NCBI GenBank assembly: GCA_900444965.1
Contig: UFRQ01000003.1
Coordinates: 1-64,000 of the forward strand
Direction of reading: 5' to 3'
DNA length: 64,000 bases
Origin: [Actinobacillus] rossii
Lineage (GTDB): Bacteria; Pseudomonadota; Gammaproteobacteria; Enterobacterales; Pasteurellaceae
Part shown: one piece after another, positions 31,050-40,565 of the stretch
How the letters are laid out: each line of letters starts with the position of its first letter
Numbering within the stretch: the stretch's first letter is position 1
The notes under the pieces: generated by a model
Seen by the model: only the letters and a program-made list of their open reading frames with translations
Told to the model about the DNA's origin: nothing
Databases searched by the model: none
Translations under genes and position numbers: made by a program

Positions 31050-31487
31050 ATGTGGACTACAGTTTTACTCCTTGTTGGTATTGCAATTTTAGTCGCAATG
31101 GGCGCATATTCTATTTATTTGTTTATTCAATTACGCAAACAAAAACGTTTATTTGAACAAGCAAGGCTAGCTCGTATCGCGCGCATTAAGGAAAGCATTG
31201 TGATCATTGCCAAAGCAATGCATAACGATGAATGCAATCATTCTGAAGGTGTTATCCGTTTAAGAATGTTACTCGATCCCCTTGGACAAAAACATTTAAG
31301 CGACTATCCTGCAATGTGGGCGTTGTATGAAGTGGTTCAAGATATGCCTACGCATGACGAACGCAAAGCCTTAAAGAGAAATGAACGGATGAAACTCGAT
31401 CTTCAACGCGAAAGTAAAGAAGTCGAATTAGAAAAACAGATAAAAACAGAAGTTTTGCAATTATTAAATGATATTCAAAACAACTAA
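31050..31487 (+). CDS. DUF2489 family membrane-anchored protein
   Basis: A 145-residue protein of unknown function. One N-terminal transmembrane helix (about 3-27, VLLLVGIAILVAMGAYSIYLF) is followed by a cytoplasmic helical domain, with a charged C-terminal coiled-coil tail. The yihI-DUF2489-hemN order is known in Haemophilus and in E. coli relatives. Its conservation beside hemN suggests only co-transcription; no role can be assigned. Confidence 0.85.
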   Translation: MWTTVLLLVGIAILVAMGAYSIYLFIQLRKQKRLFEQARLARIARIKESIVIIAKAMHNDECNHSEGVIRLRMLLDPLGQKHLSDYPAMWALYEVVQDMPTHDERKALKRNERMKLDLQRESKEVELEKQIKTEVLQLLNDIQNN

Positions 31488-31510
31488 AAATTTCACCGCA
31501 CTTTGTAACA

Positions 31511-32893
31511 ATGAACTCAATCTCAATGAATAACATTACTTTCGATATCAACTTAATCCAAAAGTACAATCAATCAGGCCCGCGTTATACGTCATATCCA
31601 ACGGCATTGGAATTTCACGATAACTATACAAATGAAGATTTTAAAGCTGCCGCCGCACGTTATCCAGAACGCCCCTTATCACTTTACGTACATATTCCGT
31701 TCTGTCATAAGCTTTGTTATTTCTGTGGATGTAATAAAGTCATTACGCGTCATCAGCACAAAGCAGACATTTATCTCGACTTCTTAGAAAAAGAAGTCAC
31801 AACGCGTGCAAGCTTATTTAAAAACCGTTTAGTTACCCAAATTCACTGGGGTGGCGGTACGCCTACTTATTTATCCGAAGAACAGTCTGCACGTTTAATG
31901 AAAATGCTGACAGATAACTTCAAAATCGCAGAAAATGCGGAAATTTCCATTGAAATGGATCCTAGAGAAATCGAGCTTTCAATGCTAGAACATCTGAAAA
32001 AGATTGGTTTTAATCGCATCAGCATGGGCGTTCAAGATTTTAATAAAGACGTACAAAAAGCGATAAATCGTGAGCAGGATGAAGACTTTATTCGCCAGCT
32101 CTTAATTCGAGCTCGTGAACTTGGGTTCCAATCCACTAACTTAGATTTAATCTATGGCTTACCGTTGCAAAACGTAGAAAGTTTTATGTTTACTTTGCAA
32201 AAAGTCATTGAACTTAATCCTGATCGCTTAAGTATATTTAACTATGCACATTTGCCAAGTCGTTTTGCAGGCCAAGCAAAAATCAAAGAAGATCAACTCC
32301 CTGCACCACAAACAAAACTGACTATTTTAGAAAAAACTATCGAAACCTTAGGTCATGCAGGTTATAAATTTATCGGTATGGATCACTTCGCTAAACCAGA
32401 CGATGAACTTGCTATTGCCCAAGAACAGGGTGTTTTACATCGCAATTTCCAAGGCTATACCACGCAAGAAGAATGTGACTTACTTGGCTTAGGAGTATCG
32501 GCTATTAGCCTACTTGGTGATACTTATGCACAAAATCAAAAAGAATTAAAACATTATTACGCTGATGTAGATAGCTGTGGCATTGCATTACACAAAGGAC
32601 TTACACTTACCCAGGAAGATTGTTTACGCCGTGATGTCATTAAAGCATTAATTTGTAACTTTAAATTAGATTATTCGATTATTGAAAAACGCTATGGTAT
32701 TGACTTTAATACCCACTTTGCTGAAGATTTAGCCTTGCTCAACCCCTTGGCGGAAGATGGCTTAGTGGAAATCAATGATAAAGGTATTATCGTTTCACCA
32801 TCAGGACGATTATTAATTCGTAATATCTGTTTGTGTTTTGATACCTATTCTCGACAAGCCGCAAGAAGACAGCAATTCTCGAGAATTATTTAA
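31511..32893 (+). CDS. hemN: oxygen-independent coproporphyrinogen III oxidase
   Basis: Radical SAM enzyme that decarboxylates coproporphyrinogen III to protoporphyrinogen IX without oxygen. The cluster motif CHKLCYFCGC is present near residue 66, followed by GGGTPTYL. 460 residues; a second ATG five codons in (MNNITFD) may be the true start, since neither has a clear ribosome site and an uptake signal abuts the first. Anaerobic heme synthesis fits the respiratory nitrite reductase encoded downstream. Confidence 0.96.
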   Translation: MNSISMNNITFDINLIQKYNQSGPRYTSYPTALEFHDNYTNEDFKAAAARYPERPLSLYVHIPFCHKLCYFCGCNKVITRHQHKADIYLDFLEKEVTTRASLFKNRLVTQIHWGGGTPTYLSEEQSARLMKMLTDNFKIAENAEISIEMDPREIELSMLEHLKKIGFNRISMGVQDFNKDVQKAINREQDEDFIRQLLIRARELGFQSTNLDLIYGLPLQNVESFMFTLQKVIELNPDRLSIFNYAHLPSRFAGQAKIKEDQLPAPQTKLTILEKTIETLGHAGYKFIGMDHFAKPDDELAIAQEQGVLHRNFQGYTTQEECDLLGLGVSAISLLGDTYAQNQKELKHYYADVDSCGIALHKGLTLTQEDCLRRDVIKALICNFKLDYSIIEKRYGIDFNTHFAEDLALLNPLAEDGLVEINDKGIIVSPSGRLLIRNICLCFDTYSRQAARRQQFSRII

Positions 32894-32913
32894 TTAAAAT
32901 CTTGGCAAAAAAT

Positions 32914-32950
32914 AACCGCACTTTAATTTAATCAAAGTGCGGTTGTTTTT
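32914..32950. terminator. paired uptake-signal terminator between hemN and purT
   Basis: AACCGCACTTT (32914-32924) and AAAGTGCGGTT (32934-32944) form an 11-bp stem followed by GTTTTTTT. It ends hemN and lies just after the convergent purT stop. Confidence 0.9.
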
Positions 32951-32961
32951 TTAGCCATTTA

Positions 32962-34143
32962 TTAAAGCGTAATCTCTAACTTATCATAAGCGTGCATCGC
33001 TTTTTCCAAGGCTTTTTCTACGGAAATATCACGGCTTAAAATCACTGCCATACGGCGGTGTCCGTCCACTTTCTCTTTGCCGAAAATACGCAGGTCTGTA
33101 TTAGGCTCAGCCAACACCTCAGCCAAATTGCCAAATTGCACTTGATTTGACTTACCTTCCACAACCACTGCTTTACTTGCAGCGGGGCTAATTAAATTGA
33201 TCGCAGGAATTGGCAACCCTAAAATAGCACGAGCATGTAAAGCAAATTCAGAGAGTTCTTGCGAAATTAAGGTGACCATGCCGGTATCATGTGGACGAGG
33301 CGATACTTCGTTGAAAATCACGTCGTCACCACGCACAAACATTTCTACCCCAAAAAGACCGCGTCCACCTAATGCTGTTGTAATTTTCTCTGCAATCTCT
33401 TGGGCTTTTTTCAATGCCACTTCAGACATTGCTTGCGGCTGCCAAGATTCGCGATAATCGCCATTTTCTTGACGATGCCCAATTGGCGCAAGGAATGACG
33501 TGCCGCCAATGTGACGCACGGTCAGTAAGGTAATTTCATAATCAAATTTCACGAAACCTTCAACAATCACACGACCTGCGCCTGCTCGCCCGCCTTCTTG
33601 TGCATAATCCCAGGCTTTTTGAATATCATCAAAAGCCTTAATCACTGACTGTCCATGACCTGATGAGGACATAATTGGTTTCACCACACAAGGAACGCCA
33701 ATTTTTTTCACCGCACTTTCAAAGCTGGCAAAATCTGCTACAAATTCATAGTTGGAAGTCGGTAAACCAAGTTCTTCCGCGGCTAAACGGCGAATACCTT
33801 CACGGTTCATGGTCAATTTAGTAGCTTTTGCCGTTGGCACTACAGTAAAGCCTTCTTGTTCCAATTCAACCAAAGTATCCGTCGCAATGGCTTCGACTTC
33901 AGGCACAATATAATCTGGTTTTTCTTTTTCCACTAATGCACGCAACGCATTGCCGTCTAACATAGAAATCATATAAGCACGATGTGCAACTTGCTGTGCT
34001 GGCGCATTGTCATAACGATCCACAGCCACCACTTCAACACCTAAACGCATTAATTCGATTGCTACTTCTTTACCTAATTCACCTGATCCCAATAACATCA
34101 CTTTAGTGGCTTTTGATGTCAATGCTGTACCAATCTTTGCCAT
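32962..34143 (-). CDS. purT: formate-dependent phosphoribosylglycinamide formyltransferase
   Basis: ATP-grasp enzyme that formylates GAR with free formate in purine synthesis, an alternative to folate-dependent PurN. 393 residues. Visible are the nucleotide-binding [12 protein letters not shown], the ATP-grasp loop [12 protein letters not shown], and the metal-binding end region [15 protein letters not shown]. 11 bases downstream of luxS on the same strand. An uptake-signal core lies within the gene near 33710. Confidence 0.98.
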   Translation of the reverse strand: MAKIGTALTSKATKVMLLGSGELGKEVAIELMRLGVEVVAVDRYDNAPAQQVAHRAYMISMLDGNALRALVEKEKPDYIVPEVEAIATDTLVELEQEGFTVVPTAKATKLTMNREGIRRLAAEELGLPTSNYEFVADFASFESAVKKIGVPCVVKPIMSSSGHGQSVIKAFDDIQKAWDYAQEGGRAGAGRVIVEGFVKFDYEITLLTVRHIGGTSFLAPIGHRQENGDYRESWQPQAMSEVALKKAQEIAEKITTALGGRGLFGVEMFVRGDDVIFNEVSPRPHDTGMVTLISQELSEFALHARAILGLPIPAINLISPAASKAVVVEGKSNQVQFGNLAEVLAEPNTDLRIFGKEKVDGHRRMAVILSRDISVEKALEKAMHAYDKLEITL

Positions 34144-34154
34144 ATTGCTATTCC

Positions 34155-34658
34155 TTACTTAAGTAGAGATTCGTCTAAGGCTAAATCTTCATTTTTATTA
34201 ATCCCAACGCCACGCGCCAACACATTTTGAGCAGTAGTATGGGCATCTTCGAGAGAATGTTCCGTATAAGTGCCACATTGGTAAAGGTTAAGCTCTGGGA
34301 TTGAACGTTGATCTTTTACAGTAAGTACATCATACATTGAGGCAATCCACGCATCCGCCACTTGTTGTTCGCTCGGTGTGCCAATTAACGACATATAGAA
34401 ACCAGTTCGACAGCCCATCGGCGAAATGTCAATAATTTCTACGGTATCACTATTTAAATGGTCACGCATAAAACCTGCAAATAAATGTTCAAGCGTATGA
34501 ATCCCTTTAGGTGATAAAATTTCTTTGTTTGGTACACAAAAGCGCAAATCAAAAATAGTGAGTAAATCCCCTTTTGGCGTAGTCATCGTCTTTGCTACAC
34601 GCACTGCAGGTGCTTGCATTTTAGTATGATCAACTTTGAAGCTATCAAGTAATGGCAT
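34155..34658 (-). CDS. luxS: S-ribosylhomocysteine lyase (autoinducer-2 synthase)
   Basis: Cleaves S-ribosylhomocysteine to homocysteine and the AI-2 precursor DPD. The metal site [12 protein letters not shown] (HxxEH) and the catalytic cysteine in MGCRTGFYM are present; a second histidine lies near residue 125. 167 residues, normal length. Ribosome site AAGGAA precedes the ATG. It is followed by purT and preceded by a plus-strand terminator-like hairpin. Confidence 0.98.
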   Translation of the reverse strand: MPLLDSFKVDHTKMQAPAVRVAKTMTTPKGDLLTIFDLRFCVPNKEILSPKGIHTLEHLFAGFMRDHLNSDTVEIIDISPMGCRTGFYMSLIGTPSEQQVADAWIASMYDVLTVKDQRSIPELNLYQCGTYTEHSLEDAHTTAQNVLARGVGINKNEDLALDESLLK

Positions 34659-34775
34659 AAAAATTCCTTAAAAAATGAAATTATTTTTGAACTTTAACAA
34701 TATAAGCGGGTCTTATATTACAAGCAACTTGCAGTTGCGTCTAATAATAAAAAATTGGTTCCTTAGGTTATATTT

Positions 34776-34811
34776 ACCGCTCCTTCTCGCAAGAGACGGG
34801 GCGGTTTTTTT
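34776..34811 (+). terminator. plus-strand hairpin terminator divergent from luxS
   Basis: ACCGCTCC (34776-34783) and GGGGCGGT (34798-34805) pair with one G-T, followed by seven T residues on the plus strand. No protein gene reads toward it. It could end a short untranslated RNA starting in the luxS upstream region, or be a one-sided terminator facing yqaA. On the minus strand the stem is followed by AAATAT, not T. Confidence 0.6.
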
Positions 34812-34831
34812 ATTTGTTATTTTACTGTGTC

Positions 34832-35308
34832 TTACCAAAAAGTGTAACCCACTACAAGATAGAGTAAAAATAAATAACGACACAATTTACCGATCACAAT
34901 AAACAATAATGCTTGTAAGCTATTTAAACGTAACCAGCCGGCAACTGCACAAAATAAATCACCAACAACAGGCAGCCAGCTCAATAATAATGTCCATGCG
35001 CCATACCGTTGAAACTTAGCCAAAACCCACCGCACTTTACTCGTAGGATTAAGCATATCGGAAGAGGGAAACCAACGCCCCAACCAATAAGTTGTCAAAC
35101 TGCCTAAGCCATTCCCTATCGTCGCTGAAAATAACAACCAACAAACATCTTCTGGGAAATAAATATGAGCAGGCAATTGAATTTTTGCTGCTAAACCAAG
35201 AAAGATAATTTCTGAATTTCCCGGCAGAACCGTTGCACTTAGAAAGGCACTAAAGAACATCGTCCATAATTGATGTTCACCTAAAAGTGCGGTGAAAAAA
35301 TCAAACAT
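34832..35308 (-). CDS. yqaA: YqaA family inner-membrane protein (DedA-like)
   Basis: A 158-residue multi-spanning membrane protein of the YqaA/SNARE-associated family, function unknown. Four hydrophobic segments are evident, with the conserved PGNSEIIFLGLA and TIGNGLGSLTTYWLGRW motifs. The ATG at 35308 (MFDFFTALLGEH) is preferred over one 20 codons upstream because of family alignment; it overlaps the acetyltransferase stop codon by 8 bases. An uptake-signal core falls in codons 6-9. Confidence 0.9.
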   Translation of the reverse strand: MFDFFTALLGEHQLWTMFFSAFLSATVLPGNSEIIFLGLAAKIQLPAHIYFPEDVCWLLFSATIGNGLGSLTTYWLGRWFPSSDMLNPTSKVRWVLAKFQRYGAWTLLLSWLPVVGDLFCAVAGWLRLNSLQALLFIVIGKLCRYLFLLYLVVGYTFW

Positions 35309-35903
35309 TTTGAAGGTAAGTACGACAATAAAATTCGCGATCCGCGTCCGTGATATCACGCAATACACGACACGGATTTCCTACGGCTAAGCTGTTGGCA
35401 GGAATATCTTTTGTCACCACCGCTCCAGCACCAATAACGACATTATCTCCGATAGTCACACCGCCAATAATCGTGACACTACCGCTAATCCACACATTGT
35501 TACCAATGGTAATTTTTTGCCCTTGTTCCCATTCTGCATTACGTAATTCAGGATGTAATGGATGTTCAACCGAGTACAAACTCACATTTGGACCAAACAT
35601 CACGTTATCACCAATTTGAATGCCACCGCTGTCCAACATTGTACAGCCATAATTGGCAAAGAAATTTTCGCCGACTTCAATTTGAAAACCATAATCACAA
35701 AAAAATGGGGGATTAACTTTGATATTATTTTTCGTTTTACCAATAATCTGTTTAATTAACGCTGTGCGTTCTGCTTTTTGTGACGGGCGTAAAACATTAT
35801 TATAATCAAACAACATTTCTTTTATCTTCAAACGCGCTGCTGACATATCCGGATGATAAGGTTGGTGTGCCAGACCTGCTTTCATACGTTCTAAATCATT
35901 CAT
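35301..35903 (-). CDS. maa: maltose/galactoside O-acetyltransferase family protein
   Basis: Left-handed beta-helix acetyltransferase of the LacA/Maa/NodL type. An N-terminal maltose-acetyltransferase helical domain (MNDLERMKAGLAHQPYHPD) precedes hexapeptide repeats (IGDNVMFGPNVSLYS, IGNNVWISGSVTIIGGVTIG). The catalytic histidine is in SVEHPLHPE. 200 residues. An upstream TTG also opens the frame, but the ATG at 35903 is conventional. It is sandwiched between yqaB and yqaA with overlap at its 3' end. The true sugar substrate is unknown. Confidence 0.93.
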   Translation of the reverse strand: MNDLERMKAGLAHQPYHPDMSAARLKIKEMLFDYNNVLRPSQKAERTALIKQIIGKTKNNIKVNPPFFCDYGFQIEVGENFFANYGCTMLDSGGIQIGDNVMFGPNVSLYSVEHPLHPELRNAEWEQGQKITIGNNVWISGSVTIIGGVTIGDNVVIGAGAVVTKDIPANSLAVGNPCRVLRDITDADREFYCRTYLQNV

Positions 35904-35905
35904 TA

Positions 35906-36508
35906 TCAATACGCTCTCGTTAATGTATTAGTACGAACATCAAAAACATCCATTCCGCCATTCAATGCAGCTTGAACCCCAAGATCCGCATCTTCAAACA
36001 CCAAGCATTGGTTGGGTAATACACCTAATCTTTCTGCACATTGTAAAAAAGTTTCGGGATTAGGCTTATGCGTTGTGACCATATCAGCATCCACCACAGC
36101 ATTAAAATATTGGCGCAAATCAAATTTATCTAACAACATATTCACCATATTACTATGGGAGCCTGTGCCAAGTGCCATGGAGCGTTTACCATAGTTATTT
36201 TTGACAATATCGAAAGTTGGTAACAAGGTCGCATTTTCCATCACCATTTCAAAACCATATTGTCGTTTTAAACGAATCACTTCTTCGAGTAATTCCAATG
36301 GAATACCATAGCGATGGCAGGTTTCAGTGGCAATAGTTCGTACTGTCGCCCCACCGAATTCATACATCACATCGCCTTTGACAGGATAGCCCAAATGTTC
36401 CCCGACTTTTTCCCAAGCTTTAGCATGACTTGGCATTGTGTCGATAAGTGTACCGTCCATATCAAAGATAAGCGCATCGTATTGGTTAATAATAGATTGT
36501 TCTAACAT
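35906..36508 (-). CDS. yqaB: YqaB-type HAD sugar phosphatase
   Basis: Haloacid-dehalogenase-family phosphatase acting on fructose 1-phosphate and 6-phosphogluconate in E. coli. The nucleophile motif DMDGTLIDT is at the N-terminus, the lysine of motif III in HKPNPETF, and the acidic motif IV in VFEDADLGVQAA. 200 residues. It is the first gene of the yqaB-maa-yqaA run, with 2 bases to the next gene. Confidence 0.95.
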   Translation of the reverse strand: MLEQSIINQYDALIFDMDGTLIDTMPSHAKAWEKVGEHLGYPVKGDVMYEFGGATVRTIATETCHRYGIPLELLEEVIRLKRQYGFEMVMENATLLPTFDIVKNNYGKRSMALGTGSHSNMVNMLLDKFDLRQYFNAVVDADMVTTHKPNPETFLQCAERLGVLPNQCLVFEDADLGVQAALNGGMDVFDVRTNTLTRAY

Positions 36509-36638
36509 TATTTATTCTATGTTTATCTTATGTAAAAAGTCCGGTCATTTTGCAATGAATTTATACAAATTGCAAAACATTAGAATAAATTATTTGAATA
36601 ATGAATTTATCGGAAATAAATAGAGAAGTAATGAGAAA

Positions 36639-36715
36639 TGGCGCACCCGAAAGGATTCGAACCTTTGACCGCTCGGTTCGTAGCCGAGTACTCTATCCAG
36701 CTGAGCTACGGGTGC
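36639..36715 (-). tRNA. tRNA-Arg (anticodon ACG)
   Basis: On the minus strand a complete cloverleaf begins GCACCCGTAGCTCAGCTGGA, with anticodon loop CTACGAA (ACG, A34 normally edited to inosine), T arm GGTTCGAATCC and encoded CCA. 77 bases. A near-identical copy follows upstream; the two differ at one T-stem pair. Confidence 0.97.
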
Positions 36716-36779
36716 CCTGTGTGTTTAATTTTCCGAATGTTAATTCTCAACATCTAAACCCTAGAGTAGAAGATTTAAA

Positions 36780-36856
36780 TGGCGCACCCGAGAGGATTCG
36801 AACCTCTGACCGCTCGGTTCGTAGCCGAGTACTCTATCCAGCTGAGCTACGGGTGC
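36780..36856 (-). tRNA. tRNA-Arg (anticodon ACG), second copy
   Basis: Same acceptor, D and anticodon arms as the copy at 36639-36715; the T stem carries a compensatory pair (AGAGG against AAAGG with its partner). CCA is encoded. The tandem pair plus tRNA-Ser forms one minus-strand cluster. Confidence 0.97.
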
Positions 36857-36895
36857 AGAATTAAATTTAAAAAATTAAATTGTGATACATCTAAA

Positions 36896-36990
36896 TGGCG
36901 GTGGAAGAGGGATTCGAACCCTCGATAGAGCTTTTGAACCCTATACTCCCTTAGCAGGGGAGCGCCTTCAGCCTGCTCGGCCATCCCACC
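36896..36990 (-). tRNA. tRNA-Ser (anticodon GCT)
   Basis: A class II tRNA with a long variable arm. On the minus strand it starts GGTGGGATGGCCGAG, the anticodon loop holds GCT, and the T arm GGTTCGAATCC and CCA are present. Acceptor GGTGGGA pairs with TTCCACC (one G-T). It is the promoter-proximal gene of the cluster. Confidence 0.97.
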
Positions 36991-37075
36991 GCAACCGATC
37001 TGGGCGGTATAATACGATTTTCTGAAAATAAGTCAAACGGTTTTTTGTAAAAAATCGTTCATTTGACTGAATTAT

Positions 37076-39103
37076 CTACAATTTGTGTTTGGATTGAGCC
37101 AAAATTGCACGCAAATTAGCAATGTTAGCCGCGGCTTTTTGTTGTTTTTGCTCTTCAGTCATTGGCACGCGTTCCCGTTCCCATTGTACGTCATCTTGTG
37201 GTAACTCAAGTAGGAAACGGCTCGGTTCTGGTTTGATTAATTCACCATATTGACGGCGTTCTTTGCACAACGTGAAACGCAAAGTTTGCTGCGCACGCGT
37301 AATCCCTACATAAGCCAAACGACGCTCTTCGTCCACATTATCTTCATCAATACTCGTTTGATGTGGTAACAACCCTTCTTCCATCCCAATTAAAAATACG
37401 TGGGGAAACTCCAACCCTTTGGAGGCATGTAAAGTCATCAACTGTACTTGATCTGATTCATCATTTTCTTCACCGCGCTCTAACATATCACGTAATGTCA
37501 ATCGCGTAACCACTTGGTTTAAACTCAAAGGTTCATTAAACTCATCCCCTTTCAGCATATCTCCAACCCATTCAAATAAGGTTGCTACATTTTTACTCTG
37601 CATCTCTGCTGCTTTCGGACTCGTTGCATTCTCATAAAGATATTCTTCATAATGTAAATGACTAAGCATAGCACGCACTGCTCGCTCCGGTTCCGATCGC
37701 GACACTTCATCATTCAACTCTACAATCCAACGGGCAAAGGCTTGCAATGCATCATACGCTTTAGGTGTCACGCGATGAATTAACTCAAAATCAAAAATGG
37801 CTTCGAACAAACTCACGTGTTTTTCATTAGCAAGCGTACCTAGTTTTTCCAAAGTCACCGAACCAATTTCACGCTTTGGCGTATTCACAATACGTAAAAA
37901 TGCGGCATCATCATCTTGATTCACAAGTACACGCAAATACGCCATCATATCCTTAATTTCTGCACGACTGAAAAAGCTCGTTCCGCCTGAAATTTTATAA
38001 GGGATACGGTTTTGCATTAACATTTTTTCCATTAAACGTGATTGATGATTACCGCGATATAAAATCGCATAATCTTTATAGTTTGTTTTATGGGAAAAAC
38101 GATGTGCTATCAATTCTGCCACAACCCGTTCGGCTTCATGCTCTTCATTTTTTGCTTCTAAAACTTGTAATTTCTCGCCTTCACCAAGGTTTGAAAATAG
38201 CTTTTTATCAAATACATGATCATTGTTATCAATTAAAATATTGGCGCAATGTAAAATACGCTGCGTAGAACGATAATTTTGTTCTAATTTAATCACATTT
38301 AAGCGTGGAAAATCATCACGTAAACGTACCATATTTTGTGGACGCGCCCCTCGCCACGAATAAATTGACTGATCATCATCACCCACAACAGTAAAACGCG
38401 CACACTCACCAACCAATAATTTAATAAGTTCATATTGACTCGTATTAGTGTCTTGATATTCGTCCACCAACAAATATTTAATTTTTTGTTGCCATTTTGA
38501 CCGCACTTCTTCGTTTTGTTTAAACAACAACGTCGGTAACATAATCAAATCATCAAAATCTAACGCATTGTACGCCCGAATTTGATTGGCATAACGTTCA
38601 TAACAAATGGCAAATGTGCGATATTTATCATCACGAGCTAATTCCAAAGCTCGCTTAGGCATAATGAGATCATTCTTCCAATTCGAAATGCCGGACACCA
38701 ATTCACGCAAGAGATCTTTATCTTCTGATAACAAATCTGCCGTCAACTCTTTCAACAATGCCAACTGATCATGCTCATCAAATAATGTCATATTGGCTTT
38801 AAAGCCCAATTGCTCGTATTCCCGTTTAATGATATCAAAACCAAGAGTATGGAAGGTAGAAACAATCAACCCCTTGGTTTGCGTTTTACCAATAGATTGC
38901 GCTACTCGCTCTTTCATTTCGCGAGCGGCTTTATTAGTAAATGTCACGGCGGCAATTTGACGTGGCAAATAACCACATTGCTCAATTAAATAAGCAATTT
39001 TATTGATAATTACACGTGTTTTGCCCGATCCTGCGCCCGCTAGTACAAGGCAAGCACCATCCACATATTCTACGGCTTGTTGTTGTTGAGAATTCAGTTT
39101 CAT
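37076..39103 (-). CDS. rep: ATP-dependent DNA helicase Rep
   Basis: Superfamily 1 3'-5' helicase that clears proteins ahead of replication forks. 675 residues. Walker [11 protein letters not shown], motif [10 protein letters not shown], motif [16 protein letters not shown], motif IV-VI ([38 protein letters not shown]) are all present, and the last part (residues about 640-675) is the short basic Rep tail rather than the UvrD Tudor-like tail. An uptake-signal core lies inside near 38503. Confidence 0.97.
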   Translation of the reverse strand: MKLNSQQQQAVEYVDGACLVLAGAGSGKTRVIINKIAYLIEQCGYLPRQIAAVTFTNKAAREMKERVAQSIGKTQTKGLIVSTFHTLGFDIIKREYEQLGFKANMTLFDEHDQLALLKELTADLLSEDKDLLRELVSGISNWKNDLIMPKRALELARDDKYRTFAICYERYANQIRAYNALDFDDLIMLPTLLFKQNEEVRSKWQQKIKYLLVDEYQDTNTSQYELIKLLVGECARFTVVGDDDQSIYSWRGARPQNMVRLRDDFPRLNVIKLEQNYRSTQRILHCANILIDNNDHVFDKKLFSNLGEGEKLQVLEAKNEEHEAERVVAELIAHRFSHKTNYKDYAILYRGNHQSRLMEKMLMQNRIPYKISGGTSFFSRAEIKDMMAYLRVLVNQDDDAAFLRIVNTPKREIGSVTLEKLGTLANEKHVSLFEAIFDFELIHRVTPKAYDALQAFARWIVELNDEVSRSEPERAVRAMLSHLHYEEYLYENATSPKAAEMQSKNVATLFEWVGDMLKGDEFNEPLSLNQVVTRLTLRDMLERGEENDESDQVQLMTLHASKGLEFPHVFLIGMEEGLLPHQTSIDEDNVDEERRLAYVGITRAQQTLRFTLCKERRQYGELIKPEPSRFLLELPQDDVQWERERVPMTEEQKQQKAAANIANLRAILAQSKHKL

Positions 39104-39115
39104 CGATGTCCTAAA

Positions 39116-39331
39116 CTAATTTTGCGACCACGCATAAGGTAAAAGTGCAGTATCTAATAAGAACGACAACGGAAGATCTAAAATCGGCAAGCCCCATTTC
39201 TGCGCTTGTTCCCAATCGTATATCATACCACTATAAATGTCATATTTCTTAGTTGGATTCACTAATTGTACAATCGTCCCGGAGCCGGTAAGCATAAAAA
39301 GTGCGGTCAATAAAATAGTAAATTTCTTCAT
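39116..39331 (-). CDS. YceK/YidQ-family (DUF1375) envelope protein with lost lipobox cysteine
   Basis: A 71-residue protein: [20 protein letters not shown], a signal peptide, followed by [34 protein letters not shown]. The family is made of small lipoproteins with SGCG at the cleavage site. Here the codon is TCC (Ser) in the place of Cys, so lipidation is not expected. An uptake-signal core forms part of the signal-peptide coding sequence (Leu-Thr-Ala-Leu-Phe), a placement common in Pasteurellaceae. A further 14 upstream codons are open but probably not used. It lies between slyX and rep. Confidence 0.75.
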   Translation of the reverse strand: MKKFTILLTALFMLTGSGTIVQLVNPTKKYDIYSGMIYDWEQAQKWGLPILDLPLSFLLDTALLPYAWSQN

Positions 39332-39332
39332 A

Positions 39333-39545
39333 TTAATAATGAGGTGGCGCTGTTTCTTCGGAACGGCTTGCAATATTTGACGGCTGCATATCTTTTAATT
39401 TACTTGCCAAATAACGTAATTGCACTTGCATTTTGTCAATTACAAACTGCTGTTCCACTAATGAATGATTTAGTGTTTCCAGTAAATTTTCCTGAAAAGT
39501 CACTTTCATTTCTAATTCCGCTATGCGGTCTTCAAATTTTTGCAT
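39333..39545 (-). CDS. slyX: SlyX family protein
   Basis: A 70-residue coiled-coil protein ([20 protein letters not shown], then [19 protein letters not shown], ending in ETAPPHY) of unknown function. The PPHY end is the family hallmark. It is divergent from fkpA, the conserved slyX/fkpA arrangement. Confidence 0.93.
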   Translation of the reverse strand: MQKFEDRIAELEMKVTFQENLLETLNHSLVEQQFVIDKMQVQLRYLASKLKDMQPSNIASRSEETAPPHY

Positions 39546-39646
39546 AATATATCAAATAAATGTTGTACATTTGTTAAATAGGATTTAACCTAGAGTCCGT
39601 TTATAACGATTTATCCGACTATTTTAAACTATCTAAAGGAAAAACA

Positions 39647-40432
39647 ATGTTAAAAATTCAAAAATTTTCGGCAATCGCCTTGTTAGTTGGCGCGGTTTTC
39701 GCTACAACTGCTTGTAATGAAAAAGAAAAAGCGGCACCTTCAGCAGAAACCAAACCTGCTGCACAAGCTGACAGCACATTAACTAAAGACCCATCTTATG
39801 CAGTCGGCGTGTTATTAGGCTCAGATTTAAAAGGATTAGTAGATTCACAAAAAGAAGTGATGAGCTATGATCAAGACAAATTAGTGTCAGGCGTAAAAGA
39901 CGCCTTAGCCGGGAAAGTGGATTTAACGCAGAACAAAGAATTACAAGCGACATTGACCGCACTTAATGACAAATTAAGCAAAGCAGCGGAAGCAAAAGCA
40001 AAAGATGATGCGAAAAAAACTGCCGAAACGGCAAAACAAGCTAAAGCAGATGGTGAAAAATTTGCCGCAGAATTTAAAGCCAAAGAGGGCGTGAAAGAAA
40101 CTAAATCGGGTCTTCTTTACCGTATTGAGAATGCTGGTGAAGGCGATGTCATTAAACCTGAAGATACCGTTAAAGTGCATTACACAGGTAAATTACCAAA
40201 TGGCACAGTATTTGATAGTTCTGTTGAACGTGGACAACCTGCAGAATTCAAACTAAATGAAGTGATTCCAGGTTGGACAGAAGGCTTACAATTAGTGAAA
40301 AAAGGCGGCAAAATTGAGCTTGTTATTCCAGCCAACCTTGCTTATGGTGAACAAGATCTCGGAACGATTCCAGCCAACTCTACACTTTATTTTAATGTTG
40401 AAGTGTTAGATGTTACACCAGCTAAAAAATAA
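39647..40432 (+). CDS. fkpA: FKBP-type peptidyl-prolyl isomerase (periplasmic chaperone)
   Basis: Periplasmic or outer-membrane folding factor. 261 residues. A signal peptide (FSAIALLVGAVFATTACNEK) ends in a plausible lipobox cysteine at 23, so it may be a lipoprotein as in some relatives. An FKBP N-terminal dimerisation domain (about 35-150) precedes the FKBP catalytic domain (VKVHYTGKLPNGTVFDSSVE, GWTEGLQLV, YGEQDLGTIPANSTL). RBS AAAGGA. An uptake-signal core lies inside near 39956. It is followed by a terminator. Confidence 0.95.
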   Translation: MLKIQKFSAIALLVGAVFATTACNEKEKAAPSAETKPAAQADSTLTKDPSYAVGVLLGSDLKGLVDSQKEVMSYDQDKLVSGVKDALAGKVDLTQNKELQATLTALNDKLSKAAEAKAKDDAKKTAETAKQAKADGEKFAAEFKAKEGVKETKSGLLYRIENAGEGDVIKPEDTVKVHYTGKLPNGTVFDSSVERGQPAEFKLNEVIPGWTEGLQLVKKGGKIELVIPANLAYGEQDLGTIPANSTLYFNVEVLDVTPAKK

Positions 40433-40446
40433 AAAATGTCAAAAAT

Positions 40447-40475
40447 GACCGCACTTTATTCCTATCGGTGCGGTC
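40447..40475 (+). terminator. terminator after fkpA
   Basis: GACCGCAC (40447-40454) and GTGCGGTC (40468-40475) form an 8-bp stem made partly from an uptake-signal core. The T tract after it is weak. Confidence 0.6.
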
Positions 40476-40565
40476 AAGAAAATGAATTTATAACCCTTAA
40501 CATCCTTAAGGATTCTATAAATAATCTGTTATTACTAATTTTGTGTAAATATTGAGAGTTTTTTC

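Noticed and set aside
36601..36864. 87-codon open frame with a repeated peptide
   Set aside because: It is a translation of the two tandem tRNA-Arg genes in the antisense direction.
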